Positions 1 through 8,505 are shown, counted from the stretch's first letter. The stretch is DNA of 64,000 bases from Bacilli bacterium (GCA_017525855.1 JAFXSE010000118.1:62001-126000), one strand, 5' to 3'. A program made the numbers and translations. Notes: generated by a model not told the origin, from the sequence alone.

Positions 1-18
1 ACCATAATGAGGATATTG

Positions 19-1272
19 ATGAAAGATAAATATATTAGCGTAATACAATTAACTAAATATTTAAAATATAAAATAGATAATGATCCTAATTTAGATCAAG
101 TATACTTAAGAGGCGAAATTTCTAACTTTAAAGCGCATTCAAGAGGGCATTTCTATTTTACATTAAAAGATGAAGAATCTAGAATTAACGCCGTAATGTT
201 TGCAAGTAGTGCTAATAAAATTAAATTTACGCCAGCTGATGGTATGAAAGTTTTAGCAACAGGTAAAGTTAGTATTTATCCTGCCAATGGTGGTTATCAA
301 ATATATATAAGTGAAATGTTAGAAGATGGAATAGGAAATCTTTATGTTGCTTATGAGCAATTAAAGAAAAAATTGCAAGAAGAAGGATTATTTGATGAAT
401 CCAAAAAGAAAAAAATTCCATATATACCACAAAGAGTAGGGGTAGTAACAGCTCCAACAGGAGCCGCTATTAGAGATATTATATCTACCATCAAAAGACG
501 TTGGCCATTAACTGAAGTAATATTGTTTCCAACTCTTGTTCAAGGAGAAGGTGCAAAAGACGACATCGTAAAACAAATAAAAAGAGCTGAAGAATATGAA
601 CTTGATACCTTAATCGTAGGACGAGGTGGTGGAAGTATTGAAGATTTATGGGCTTTCAATGAAGAAATAGTTGCTAGAGCTATTTATGATTGTTCAATAC
701 CTGTAATAAGTGCAGTTGGCCACGAGATAGATTTTACTATTGCAGACTTTGTAGCTGACATGAGAGCACCAACACCAACAGGAGCTGCCGAATTAGCCGT
801 ACCGAACCTAAGTGACATAAAAAACCTATTATCGCAAATAACTATTAGACTAAATAAAGGTATTATTAATAAATTAGAGTTAAATAAAAGACAGCTTAAA
901 GATTTACAAAACAGACATATTTTTAGAGAACCAATTAAAATATATGAAGCAAAAGAACAAAAATTTGATTTTCTTATAGAAAAATTAAAATATAATATTT
1001 TAAATATATATACTAATAAATCTAATAGATTTTTAAAATTAAAAGAAAATATAATATTTAAGGATGCAAATATACTAATAGAAAAAAATAAAAATAATTA
1101 TATTAGAATATTAAGTAAATTAGAAACACTTAGCCCACTTCTTACAATTAAAAGAGGTTATTCTATTACTAGAGTAAATAGTAAAGTCATTAATAGTATC
1201 AAAGATGTAAAAAAGAAAGATAAAATAGAAGTTGAGCTTGTAGATGGAAAAATAAATGCGGAGGTAATATAA
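19..1272 (+). CDS. xseA: Exodeoxyribonuclease VII large subunit
   Basis: This is the catalytic large subunit of exonuclease VII, which degrades single-stranded DNA into oligonucleotides in repair. It has about 417 residues. An N-terminal OB-fold DNA-binding region (about 1-100) contains RGEISNFK and HFYFTLKD. The nuclease core carries the family motifs GRGGGSIEDLWAFNEE, SAVGHEID and RAPTPTGAAELAVP, followed by a long Lys-rich helical tail. An in-frame ATG lies at 7, but ATG 19 is preferred because the purine-rich GAGGA at 9-13 then acts as its ribosome binding site. xseB follows one base after the stop, the usual arrangement. Certain as a family. Confidence 0.96.
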   Translation: MKDKYISVIQLTKYLKYKIDNDPNLDQVYLRGEISNFKAHSRGHFYFTLKDEESRINAVMFASSANKIKFTPADGMKVLATGKVSIYPANGGYQIYISEMLEDGIGNLYVAYEQLKKKLQEEGLFDESKKKKIPYIPQRVGVVTAPTGAAIRDIISTIKRRWPLTEVILFPTLVQGEGAKDDIVKQIKRAEEYELDTLIVGRGGGSIEDLWAFNEEIVARAIYDCSIPVISAVGHEIDFTIADFVADMRAPTPTGAAELAVPNLSDIKNLLSQITIRLNKGIINKLELNKRQLKDLQNRHIFREPIKIYEAKEQKFDFLIEKLKYNILNIYTNKSNRFLKLKENIIFKDANILIEKNKNNYIRILSKLETLSPLLTIKRGYSITRVNSKVINSIKDVKKKDKIEVELVDGKINAEVI

Positions 1273-1273
1273 A

Positions 1274-1504
1274 ATGGCGAAAGAAAAAGAATTAAGTTTT
1301 GAAGAAAACTTAGAAAAATTAGAACAATTAGTAAAAGATCTAGAAAATGGTAATGTTTGTCTAGATGATGCTATTGAAAAATATCAAGAAGCTATGAAAC
1401 TAGCAAAAATTTGTGATGATAAATTAAAGAAAGCTGAAAGTGCTATTACTAAAATAGTTAATGATAATGGCACTTTAGAGAATTTTGAAGTAAAAGAAGA
1501 TTAA
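1274..1504 (+). CDS. xseB: Exodeoxyribonuclease VII small subunit
   Basis: This is the small helical subunit that assembles on XseA and is needed for nuclease activity. It has 76 residues, normal for the family, with the motifs FEENLEKLEQLVKDLENG and LDDAIEKYQEAMKLAKICDDKLKKAE, which form a two-helix hairpin. GGAGGT inside the end of xseA serves as its ribosome binding site, so the two genes are probably translationally coupled. The stop codon lies in the loop of an intrinsic terminator. Confidence 0.95.
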   Translation: MAKEKELSFEENLEKLEQLVKDLENGNVCLDDAIEKYQEAMKLAKICDDKLKKAESAITKIVNDNGTLENFEVKED

Positions 1505-1515
1505 TTCTTCTTTTT
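1492..1515 (+). terminator. Terminator of xseAB
   Basis: AAAAGAAG (1492-1499) pairs with CTTCTTTT (1507-1514), with a 7-nt loop containing the xseB stop and a T-rich 3' side. It is AT-only apart from two G-C pairs, so moderate strength. Confidence 0.7.
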
Positions 1516-1536
1516 ATTTATTAAACAATATATACA

Positions 1537-1545
1537 TGATATAAT
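1537..1545 (+). promoter_or_regulatory. Extended -10 promoter of the FemAB-family gene
   Basis: TGATATAAT (1537-1545) is a TGn-extended -10 element about 33 bases before the ATG at 1578. There is no good -35 box, as is common for extended -10 promoters. The gene then has its own AGGAG site at 1566-1570. Confidence 0.5.
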
Positions 1546-1577
1546 ATATATAGATGTACTAGAATAGGAGATGCTTT

Positions 1578-2801
1578 ATGGAATTTTGTATACTTAAAGA
1601 AGATGAGTTCAGAAATTTTTTAAATACTAGTGAGCAAAAAACATTTTTACAAACACCAGAAATAGGTAAACTTAGAGAAAAATCAGGATGGACAGTTCAC
1701 TATCTTGGAGTAAAAAAAGATAAAAAAACAATAGCAGCTGCCATGTTTGTTTCTATTACAAGACATTTTGGTTATAAAGAGTTTTATTCACCACGAGGAC
1801 TCCTTGTGGATTATCATAATAAAGAACTTCTTAGTTTTTTTACTGAAAATATAAAAAAATATGTAAAAAAGAATAAAGGATATGAGTTTAGAATTGATCC
1901 ATATGTTATTAATATAGAAAGAGACACAAATGGAGACATAGTTGAAAATGGTATAGATAATACAGACATTAGAAAAAACTTAAGTCTATTAGGATATAAG
2001 CAAATAAAAAAAGAAAATATGGAACAAGTCGGATGGATGTATGTTTTAGATATAGATAAAAAAACAGAAGATGAAGTATTAAAAAATATGAAACCAAACA
2101 CTCGTAATACTATACGTAAGACTTTAAAAAATGGAATTGAAATAATAGAATTATCTAAAGAAGATTTACCTTTATTTCATAAAATAATGATTGAAACAGG
2201 TGAAAGGAAAGGCTTTTCTATACGTAAACTAAAATATTTTGAAGATATGTATGATTTATTTCATCCAAGAGGTGAAATAAAATATTTACTTACTAAACTA
2301 GACCTTACTAAACACATAAAAATGTTGGAGGAAGATAAAAAAATACAACAACAGGAACGTGAAAAACTAAGTGATGCCAAATATAATGATGGAAAAAGAA
2401 AAGCTATAGATACAGCTATTAGTGGTATTGAAAAAAGAATTAATCATGCTCAAGAATTAAAAGAAAAACATGGAAATGTTATTAATTTATCAAGTTCAAT
2501 GTTTATAATGACAGAACCTGAAATAGTCTATTTATCAAGTGGAAATTATGAAGAATTTATGTCATATAATTCGCAATATTTAATACAATGGGAAATGATA
2601 AAATATGGGATTAACCATGGCTTTAAAAGATATAATTTTTATGGTATAACAGGTAATTTTGATAAAAATGATAAAGATTATGGTATTTACGAATTTAAAA
2701 CTGGTTTTAATGGCTTTGTTGAGGAATTAGTAGGAGAATTTGCATATCCTACATCGTTTATATACTATATTATAAATTTAATACATAAAATAAAAAAATA
2801 A
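1578..2801 (+). CDS. FemAB/FemX-type peptidoglycan bridge aminoacyltransferase
   Basis: FemABX proteins transfer an amino acid from aminoacyl-tRNA to the stem-peptide Lys of lipid II, building the interpeptide bridge at the inner membrane face. The 407-residue protein has the two GNAT-like subdomains of the family: residues 1-160 with SPRGLLVDY at 71-79, and 165-400 with MKPNTRNTIRKTLKNGIE at 171-188 and the C-terminal YNFYGITGNF and YEFKTGFNG. A charged helical arm at about 240-300 is the tRNA-synthetase-like coiled coil typical of FemA. The exact amino acid and bridge position cannot be told. It is monocistronic, with its own extended -10 promoter and a terminator. Confidence 0.88.
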   Translation: MEFCILKEDEFRNFLNTSEQKTFLQTPEIGKLREKSGWTVHYLGVKKDKKTIAAAMFVSITRHFGYKEFYSPRGLLVDYHNKELLSFFTENIKKYVKKNKGYEFRIDPYVINIERDTNGDIVENGIDNTDIRKNLSLLGYKQIKKENMEQVGWMYVLDIDKKTEDEVLKNMKPNTRNTIRKTLKNGIEIIELSKEDLPLFHKIMIETGERKGFSIRKLKYFEDMYDLFHPRGEIKYLLTKLDLTKHIKMLEEDKKIQQQEREKLSDAKYNDGKRKAIDTAISGIEKRINHAQELKEKHGNVINLSSSMFIMTEPEIVYLSSGNYEEFMSYNSQYLIQWEMIKYGINHGFKRYNFYGITGNFDKNDKDYGIYEFKTGFNGFVEELVGEFAYPTSFIYYIINLIHKIKK

Positions 2802-2803
2802 AG

Positions 2804-2829
2804 AAAAGCTTAGAATTATCTAAGCTTTT
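2804..2829. terminator. Bidirectional terminator between femAB-type gene and spoIVB
   Basis: A perfect 10-bp inverted repeat, AAAAGCTTAG (2804-2813) and CTAAGCTTTT (2820-2829), has T-rich flanks on both strands and separates two convergent genes. It overlaps the last base pairs of spoIVB. Confidence 0.85.
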
Positions 2830-3808
2830 AATTTTCTGCCTCTTCAAGCATAGTTGTTATAAAAATACCATAACCTTTTTTTGTATCATTAACAATTACA
2901 TGTGTGACAGCACCAATAATCATATTATTCTGAATAATAGGGGAACCACTCATACCTTGCACAACACCACCTGTTTTTTCAAGCAATTGATTATCCATAA
3001 TTTCAAATAAAATATTCTTTGTTTTAGAATCTTTGTTTATTTTTAAGATATTAATTTTATATTCTCTTATTTCATTATTATTGATTACCGTTCTAATAAC
3101 AGCTTCGCCAGTTTCAATATCATCCTTTGACGCAACTTTTAAACTATTAGTATCAGGTAAAGAAAAAGTATAATCACCAAAAATACCAGATTCAGTATTT
3201 TCTTTTACCTCTCCATATATTTCACTTTTATTATAATTAGCTTTTTTCTCACCAGCGATACCATTTTCACTTCTTAAAACGCCTGTAACATCAGATTTAA
3301 AAATTTTACCATCTTTAATTTCAAATTTTTCTCTAGTTGTCCTTTCTAATATTTCATGACCAAGTGCTCCAAATTTACGTGTTTCAGGATCAATAAAGGT
3401 AAGCGTACCTATTCCAATAATACTATCTTTAACATACAAACCAGTTTTATAAACACCATCAATATCTATTCTATCCTGAATTATTTCTTTTTCTTTATTA
3501 TTTCTAACAACTGTATATTTAATCTTAGTATTACCACTATTATTAATAACAGCAGCCATTTCATCTATATTAAAGACTTCTCGACCATTAACCCTAATTA
3601 TTCTATCTCCAATATTAAAACCACTATCTTTAGCTATAAAGTGATCAGACACCTTATAAAAGCCAACAACAAGTATTCCATTAGAATTAACTTCAATCCC
3701 AACATTTTCCCCTCCTGGTATTATGTAATTAGAATAAGCAAAAACATTAAGTGGAATTGTAAAAAACAGATAGAAAAATAAAGAAATAAGTAGTTTATTC
3801 TTTTTCAT
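2828..3808 (-). CDS. spoIVB: SpoIVB-type serine peptidase with PDZ domain
   Basis: SpoIVB (family S55) is secreted by the forespore and cleaves SpoIVFA to start sigma-K activation in the mother cell. This 326-residue protein has a signal or anchor helix (about 5-25), a PDZ domain (about 35-105) and a peptidase domain. The catalytic residues can be placed: His151 in GALGHE, Ser287 in GMSGSP, and Asp272, which sits 15 residues before the serine, the same spacing as Asp363/Ser378 in Bacillus subtilis. The protein is shorter than the B. subtilis one (about 425). A GGAGGAGGAG site precedes the ATG. The usual partner spo0A is not in the window. Confidence 0.9.
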   Translation of the reverse strand: MKKNKLLISLFFYLFFTIPLNVFAYSNYIIPGGENVGIEVNSNGILVVGFYKVSDHFIAKDSGFNIGDRIIRVNGREVFNIDEMAAVINNSGNTKIKYTVVRNNKEKEIIQDRIDIDGVYKTGLYVKDSIIGIGTLTFIDPETRKFGALGHEILERTTREKFEIKDGKIFKSDVTGVLRSENGIAGEKKANYNKSEIYGEVKENTESGIFGDYTFSLPDTNSLKVASKDDIETGEAVIRTVINNNEIREYKINILKINKDSKTKNILFEIMDNQLLEKTGGVVQGMSGSPIIQNNMIIGAVTHVIVNDTKKGYGIFITTMLEEAEN

Positions 3809-3898
3809 TTTCTCCTCCTCCTATAATTAAACTACATTATTAATATAATCAAAGATTATACTTTTAACGTAACAATAATTTCCTTTTAATTTTTATAC

Positions 3899-3927
3899 TT
3901 GCAAAAACATAGTAAAACAGCTATAAT
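3899..3927 (+). promoter_or_regulatory. Sigma-A-type promoter of the 3949 gene
   Basis: TTGCAA (3899-3904), a 17-bp spacer, then TATAAT (3922-3927), about 20 bases before the start codon. It probably drives the membrane-protein gene and perhaps the radical SAM run beyond it. Confidence 0.75.
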
Positions 3928-3948
3928 AAGCACTAATTGGAGGACATT

Positions 3949-4803
3949 ATGGGAATATTTGTCATTATTACATATATATTATTTGGAATATTTTTATTTA
4001 TAATTTTAAATTTTTTAAATAAAAAATATAACTTAACTTTAATTGAATATATATCATTTTCGCTTATATTCATGTTTTTAGTTGCAAGTATTTATAGTAA
4101 AAGTTCAAATATTTATTTAATAATTATATTTGAGTTTATTGCAAATATAGCATATACAACATATTTAAAAGAAGAAAATTTTTTCAAGTATAAAAAAACT
4201 ATTATTATGTATATAATATTAATAATATTAGGTTTTATTATTAATCAAGAAGTTATTAATAAAAATAATATTTTATTAGATAGTAAAGACATTAAATTGA
4301 TAATATGGTTATTAATTATACTATTTTTATATAATTTTTCTAAAACAAATGAGATTAAATATAGTTCAGATAAGTTTGAAGAAGAAAAAACAAGTATTAA
4401 TGACAATGAATACATAATAACAAATTATGCAAAACTAAAAAATAAATACAAAGATGTAATAAAAATAAATAAATCCCTTACAAATATAGTATACGCAGGT
4501 ATGATTTATTTAAACTATTTAAGACCAAACTTTTTAAGAAAAATAGATTATTTTAAATTCAAATTAAATGGCAAAAAAAGAAAATTAGGTATCATGCAAA
4601 TAGAAAGTATAAAAATGATTGATGATGTTGAATCTATAGAAACATCTATTACATCTATTGAAAAAATTAATACTAAATTAATAAAAAAGAACATAAAGAA
4701 AAAAGAAATAACAAAAGAAATTATAAAACAATATTATAAAAACTATGACACTGATGAAATAATTAAAATTTATGAAATAATAACCAAATTTAATGAAGAT
4801 TAG
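3949..4803 (+). CDS. Unknown membrane protein, four N-terminal TM helices
   Basis: I do not recognise this 284-residue protein. Four hydrophobic segments fill residues 1-130 (starting MGIFVIITYILFGIFLF), and the remaining 150 residues are Lys/Glu-rich and probably cytosolic. A short GIMQIES stretch near residue 220 resembles a transglycosylase motif, but the surroundings do not fit that fold. ATG 3949 is chosen because GGAGG at 3939-3943 precedes it; an upstream in-frame TTG would leave no such site. It has its own promoter and a possible weak terminator just after the stop. Its closeness to the radical SAM gene hints at a shared pathway but does not prove it. Confidence 0.75.
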   Translation: MGIFVIITYILFGIFLFIILNFLNKKYNLTLIEYISFSLIFMFLVASIYSKSSNIYLIIIFEFIANIAYTTYLKEENFFKYKKTIIMYIILIILGFIINQEVINKNNILLDSKDIKLIIWLLIILFLYNFSKTNEIKYSSDKFEEEKTSINDNEYIITNYAKLKNKYKDVIKINKSLTNIVYAGMIYLNYLRPNFLRKIDYFKFKLNGKKRKLGIMQIESIKMIDDVESIETSITSIEKINTKLIKKNIKKKEITKEIIKQYYKNYDTDEIIKIYEIITKFNED

Positions 4804-4826
4804 GAAGGCCTTTTTTCTAATCTTTA
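4794..4826 (+). terminator. Possible terminator after the membrane-protein gene
   Basis: AAGATTAG and CTAATCTT form an 8-bp inverted repeat around a 13-nt loop that itself contains a T run. The T tract lies in the loop rather than after the stem, so this is a weak call. Confidence 0.4.
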
Positions 4827-4848
4827 ATTATTATATAATAATTAAAGA
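4821..4848. promoter_or_regulatory. 28-bp perfect palindrome before the radical SAM gene
   Basis: Positions 4821-4834 are the exact reverse complement of 4835-4848. The palindrome contains TATAAT (4834-4839) and ends at the AGAGG ribosome binding site (4846-4850) of the gene starting at 4856. It could be an operator or an RNA hairpin that masks the ribosome binding site. Its AT-only core means chance is not excluded. Confidence 0.5.
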
Positions 4849-4855
4849 GGTATTT

Positions 4856-5656
4856 ATGAAAAAAATATATATTGAAATAACTAATAACTGTAATTTAAAT
4901 TGTAATTTTTGTATTCATAATAAAAGACTTAATCAATTCATGAAGATAGAGGATTTTAAAAAAATACTATTAAAAATTAAACCATATACTAAATACTTAT
5001 ATTTTCATATTCTAGGCGAACCTTTACTTCACCCCAAAGTAAATGAGTTTATTGATGAAGCCAGCAAAGAATTTTACATTAATATAACAACTAATGGATA
5101 TTTAATAAACAATTTAAAAAGCAATAAAGTACGTCAAATTAATATTTCACTACATAGTTATGATAAACGATATAATGTAGACTTAGAAGAATATTTAAAT
5201 AATATATTTAAAACAGTTGATCAATTAAACAACACTTATATATCTTATAGATTTTGGATAAAGAATAAATATAGTAAAAAAATATTAGAAATTATTAATA
5301 AACATTATAAAACAAATTTTAAATTAGAAAATTTAAAAAAATCAAATACAATTAAAAATAATATCTATATAAATACATATAATGAATTTATTTGGCCCGA
5401 TTTAAATAATAATTATTATAACGAAAAAGGAGAATGCTATGGATTAAAAGATCATATTGGCATACTAGTAGATGGAACAATAGTACCTTGTTGCCTAGAT
5501 ACTAAAGCAAATATAAATTTAGGAAATATATATAAAGATGATTTAAAAGAAATGCTAAATTCAAAAAGAGTAAAAAACATGCTAGAAGGATTTAAAAAAG
5601 GCGAAAAAAGAGAAGAATTATGTAAAAAATGTAACTTTTTAAACCTTGATAGTTAA
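4856..5656 (+). CDS. Radical SAM/SPASM domain protein
   Basis: This is a 4Fe-4S enzyme that cleaves S-adenosylmethionine to form a 5'-deoxyadenosyl radical. Cys12, Cys16 and Cys19 form the CxxxCxxC site at the N-terminus, in ITNNCNLNCNFC. A C-terminal SPASM-like region has Cys194, Cys212, Cys213, Cys256 and Cys259, which would hold auxiliary clusters, with the typical VDGTIVPCC and a final CKKC. It has 266 residues, short for a SPASM enzyme. ATG 4856 follows AAAGAGG. Two GT2 glycosyltransferases lie downstream, so a sugar or glycan-modifying role is possible. A RiPP-maturase role is less likely because no precursor peptide is visible nearby. Substrate unknown. Confidence 0.85.
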   Translation: MKKIYIEITNNCNLNCNFCIHNKRLNQFMKIEDFKKILLKIKPYTKYLYFHILGEPLLHPKVNEFIDEASKEFYINITTNGYLINNLKSNKVRQINISLHSYDKRYNVDLEEYLNNIFKTVDQLNNTYISYRFWIKNKYSKKILEIINKHYKTNFKLENLKKSNTIKNNIYINTYNEFIWPDLNNNYYNEKGECYGLKDHIGILVDGTIVPCCLDTKANINLGNIYKDDLKEMLNSKRVKNMLEGFKKGEKREELCKKCNFLNLDS

Positions 5657-5695
5657 ACATTTTTAATATATACTTATTACATAAAGGAGTATATA

Positions 5696-6661
5696 ATGAT
5701 TGATGTAATAATTCCTGCTTTTAATGCGCATGAAACAATTGAAAAAACACTATTAAGCATTTTAATTCAAAGTTATAAAGATAAAGTATGTGTTTATATA
5801 GTAGATGATAAATCAGATAATGATTATTCTAAAATAGTAAATAAATTCAAAGATTATTTAAATATAAAATTATTAAGATTAAAGACAAATAAAGGTCCAG
5901 CGGAAGCCAGAAACTATGGATTAAAGCATTCAAAAAATGATTATATAATATTCATTGATAGTGATGATGTTTTTTATAATCATTACAGCATTGAAATCCT
6001 ATATAAAAACATCATTAAAAATAATTATGATTTAATTGTAAGTTCATTTATAGAAGAAATAAACAAACAAAAATATATCACTCACGAAAACACAAAAATA
6101 TGGAATCATGGAAAAATCTATAAAAGAGAGTTTTTAACTAAACACAACATTACTTTTCTAAATATTTCAACCAATGAAGACTTATATTTTAACTTTTTAA
6201 TTTTTATGTTAGAACCAAGAGTAAAATATATAAACGAGCTTACATATGTTTGGAAAAATAATCCATCATCAATTACCAGAAAAAACAATCATGAATACAA
6301 TTACACAGCAATAAAAAGCTATAATAAATGTATTTGTGAAACAGTATATGCTTTAGAAAAAAGAAACGCAAAAAAAGAAAATATTGCAAATGTATCATTT
6401 TTTGGATTGTTGCAAATCTATTATACATATTTATCATATTCTAAACAGAACAACAAACCCGTAATAAATGAAATATATAAATATACAAAACAAAACATAG
6501 ATATATATTACAAATACCAAAAATATTTAAAAAATGAAAATAAAAATCATATTATTTCAGAGGAATTACAAAAATATGTCAATAGCAATTTGTCTACATA
6601 TTTTCTTCCAGATAAAACATTTCAAGAATTTATAAAAGAGGTTGAACAATATGAAGAATAA
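5696..6661 (+). CDS. Family 2 glycosyltransferase
   Basis: A GT-A fold enzyme that transfers a sugar from a nucleotide donor. The first 100 residues show the GT2 pattern: DVIIPAFNAHETIEKTL, VYIVDDKSDN, GPAEARNYGL, and the metal-binding IDSDD. The remaining 200 residues are Tyr/Asn/Lys-rich and variable, as usual for acceptor-binding halves. It has 321 residues, no TM segment, and is probably cytosolic. AGGAG lies before ATG 5696. The next gene begins inside its 3' end and encodes a related enzyme, so the pair likely acts in sequence on one glycan. Acceptor unknown. Confidence 0.88.
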   Translation: MIDVIIPAFNAHETIEKTLLSILIQSYKDKVCVYIVDDKSDNDYSKIVNKFKDYLNIKLLRLKTNKGPAEARNYGLKHSKNDYIIFIDSDDVFYNHYSIEILYKNIIKNNYDLIVSSFIEEINKQKYITHENTKIWNHGKIYKREFLTKHNITFLNISTNEDLYFNFLIFMLEPRVKYINELTYVWKNNPSSITRKNNHEYNYTAIKSYNKCICETVYALEKRNAKKENIANVSFFGLLQIYYTYLSYSKQNNKPVINEIYKYTKQNIDIYYKYQKYLKNENKNHIISEELQKYVNSNLSTYFLPDKTFQEFIKEVEQYEE

Positions 6662-7553
6662 AACTTTAGATTTAATTATACCAGCATATAATTCATTTGA
6701 GTTATTACCAAGAGCATTAGGTAGTGTTGCTCTGCAAGAAATAGATTTTAATTTAAACGTTATTATCGTAAATGATCATTCAAAACGCAGTTATGAAAAA
6801 GAAATTAATCTTTTTAAAGATAGATTAAATATAACAGAAATATATTTATCAAAAAACTGTGGAGTAGGTGTTAGTAGACAAATTGGTTTAGATAATTCAA
6901 AGGGGGATTATATAGTATTTTTAGACTGTGACGATTTATTCTATGATGAAACATCGCTACAACAACTATATGATATGATGAATTTTGGATATTATGAATA
7001 TGCATATGGAGCTATCATAATTGAAGAAAATGCGAAACAAACAAAGTATAACAATCATGATGGATGCTTGCATGGTAAGATTTTTAATAAAAAACTACTA
7101 AATAAATATAATATTAATTTTAATGCAACACGAACTAGTGAAGACAATAGTTTTAACCATATATGTTTATTTAATGCAACTAGAATAAATAAAACAACTA
7201 ATCCGTTATACATTTATAAAGATAATAATAATTCATTAACAAAAGGCTTAGATATGGATGAGATAGCTTCCAACTTGATTGACTATATTAATAACATAGA
7301 ATACACTCTAAATCACGTTAAAAATAAGTTTAGAAAGGACGTAGTTCTTTATTATATTCAATCATGTTACTATGTTTGGAATAATTATACATATTATAGT
7401 AAAAAATATAAAAAGCAAGCAGAATTAATACTAAATAAACTAATAGAGCTTATCAATAATACATCATATTATAAAGATGATTTAATTGATAAATTATATC
7501 CTCAAATGTCATTTAGTGTTTTTAAAAATTTAATAAATTTAAAACAAGTATAA
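6651..7553 (+). CDS. Family 2 glycosyltransferase, paralogue of the preceding gene
   Basis: A second GT-A glycosyltransferase of 300 residues with LDLIIPAYNSFELLPRAL, VIIVNDHSKR, GVGVSRQIGLDNS and the metal site LDCDD. It is recognisably similar to the preceding gene along its whole length, including a shared HGKI(F/Y)N/K segment and a matching NEDL/SEDN position, so the two arose by duplication. ATG 6651 is preferred to an upstream TTG because AAGAGG sits just before it. It overlaps the previous gene by 11 bases, indicating translational coupling. Confidence 0.87.
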   Translation: MKNKTLDLIIPAYNSFELLPRALGSVALQEIDFNLNVIIVNDHSKRSYEKEINLFKDRLNITEIYLSKNCGVGVSRQIGLDNSKGDYIVFLDCDDLFYDETSLQQLYDMMNFGYYEYAYGAIIIEENAKQTKYNNHDGCLHGKIFNKKLLNKYNINFNATRTSEDNSFNHICLFNATRINKTTNPLYIYKDNNNSLTKGLDMDEIASNLIDYINNIEYTLNHVKNKFRKDVVLYYIQSCYYVWNNYTYYSKKYKKQAELILNKLIELINNTSYYKDDLIDKLYPQMSFSVFKNLINLKQV

Positions 7554-7564
7554 ATCGAATTAAA

Positions 7565-7593
7565 ACCTCCAAAATATAACTGGAGGTCTTTTT
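7565..7593 (+). promoter_or_regulatory. Terminator-like hairpin that also masks the next ribosome binding site
   Basis: ACCTCCA (7565-7571) pairs with TGGAGGT (7581-7587), a 9-nt loop apart, and is followed by CTTTTT and immediately by the ATG at 7594. The only GGAGG of the DUF421 gene (7582-7586) lies in the 3' arm. The element therefore looks both like an intrinsic terminator for the glycosyltransferase run and like an RBS-sequestering hairpin. Confidence 0.65.
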
Positions 7594-8313
7594 ATGAAAA
7601 TAAATCTTTTAGAAGCAATAACTGTAATACCAAGGTGTTTAGGTTCTATTGCCTTTTTATTTCTTATTACTAAAATAATGGGAAAAAAGCAAGTATCACA
7701 ATTTAGTTTGTTTGATTATGTTATAGGTATATCCATAGGTAACTTTACAGCTGAAATGACACTAAATAGGGAAGTGCAATATATTAATGGCATGATGGCA
7801 ATACTTACTTTCGGCATTTTATCATACGTCATATCAAAACTAATAAATAAAAGTATTAATATTAGAAAATTCATTATAGGTACTCCAACAATACTAATAG
7901 ACAAGGGTAAAATCATAGAAAAAAACTTAAAAAAAGTAAATATTGATGTTAACGATTTACTAGAAGATGCTAGAATATCAGGATATTTTGATATATCTGA
8001 AATAGAATTTGCTATCATGGAGGCAAATGGAAGTATTAGTTTTCTTGTAAAAAGCGAATTTAAAAATCCAACTATTTCTGACTTAAAATTAAAGAATAAT
8101 AGAACAAGTTTAAGTGCTAATTTAATAGTTAATGGAGAATATATGGAAGACGCTATTAAACATAGTAATATTACAAAAAAAGAACTAATACAAGAAATAA
8201 AAAAAATGAATCTAAATACGCCAGATTCAATTCTTTTATGTACGCTTACAAATAGTAATTTAAAATTTTATTTTAAAGACGAAAAAGAAAAAAACCAGTC
8301 ATTGCTTGAATGA
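7594..8313 (+). CDS. DUF421 (YetF/YdfR family) membrane protein
   Basis: A 239-residue member of the DUF421 family, which in Bacillus includes the spore-membrane proteins YetF, YdfR and YrbG. Three hydrophobic helices occupy about residues 8-85, with the family signature GKKQVSQFSLFDYVIGISIGN. The C-terminal cytosolic half has LIDKGKIIEKNLKK, the SEIEFAIMEANGSISFL beta region and LIVNGEYMEDAIK. Molecular function is not established for the family. It ends in TGA, directly abutting a small minus-strand ORF. Confidence 0.88.
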   Translation: MKINLLEAITVIPRCLGSIAFLFLITKIMGKKQVSQFSLFDYVIGISIGNFTAEMTLNREVQYINGMMAILTFGILSYVISKLINKSINIRKFIIGTPTILIDKGKIIEKNLKKVNIDVNDLLEDARISGYFDISEIEFAIMEANGSISFLVKSEFKNPTISDLKLKNNRTSLSANLIVNGEYMEDAIKHSNITKKELIQEIKKMNLNTPDSILLCTLTNSNLKFYFKDEKEKNQSLLE

Positions 8314-8406
8314 CTAAATAAAATAAAAAATTAAAGCTCCAAAAAATCCAAATATCATTATTAAAACAGAAATTAAAGATATAATCTTTACAGTTTTCTT
8401 ATTCAT
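8314..8406 (-). CDS. Small single-TM protein (30 residues)
   Basis: The translation is MNKKTVKIISLISVLIMIFG followed by FFGALIFYFI and TAG: a Lys-rich start and one hydrophobic helix. GAGGTG stands 5 bases before the ATG. It resembles the tiny single-pass proteins annotated as DUF4044 in other Bacillota, but that match is by general pattern only. It is tail-to-tail with the DUF421 gene (no gap) and divergent from spoIIM. Confidence 0.6.
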   Translation of the reverse strand: MNKKTVKIISLISVLIMIFGFFGALIFYFI

Positions 8407-8505
8407 ATTTTCACCTCATAATAATTATAAAATATTTGTAAAAAAAAGTAAATTAAAAAGACTATTAATTATTTCTATAGTACATATAATTTATTGGTGA
8501 TATAA

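Noticed and set aside
4560..4640. Lytic transglycosylase motif GIMQI in the four-TM protein
   Set aside because: No catalytic Glu context or lysozyme-like fold around it, and the segment lies in a Lys-rich region.
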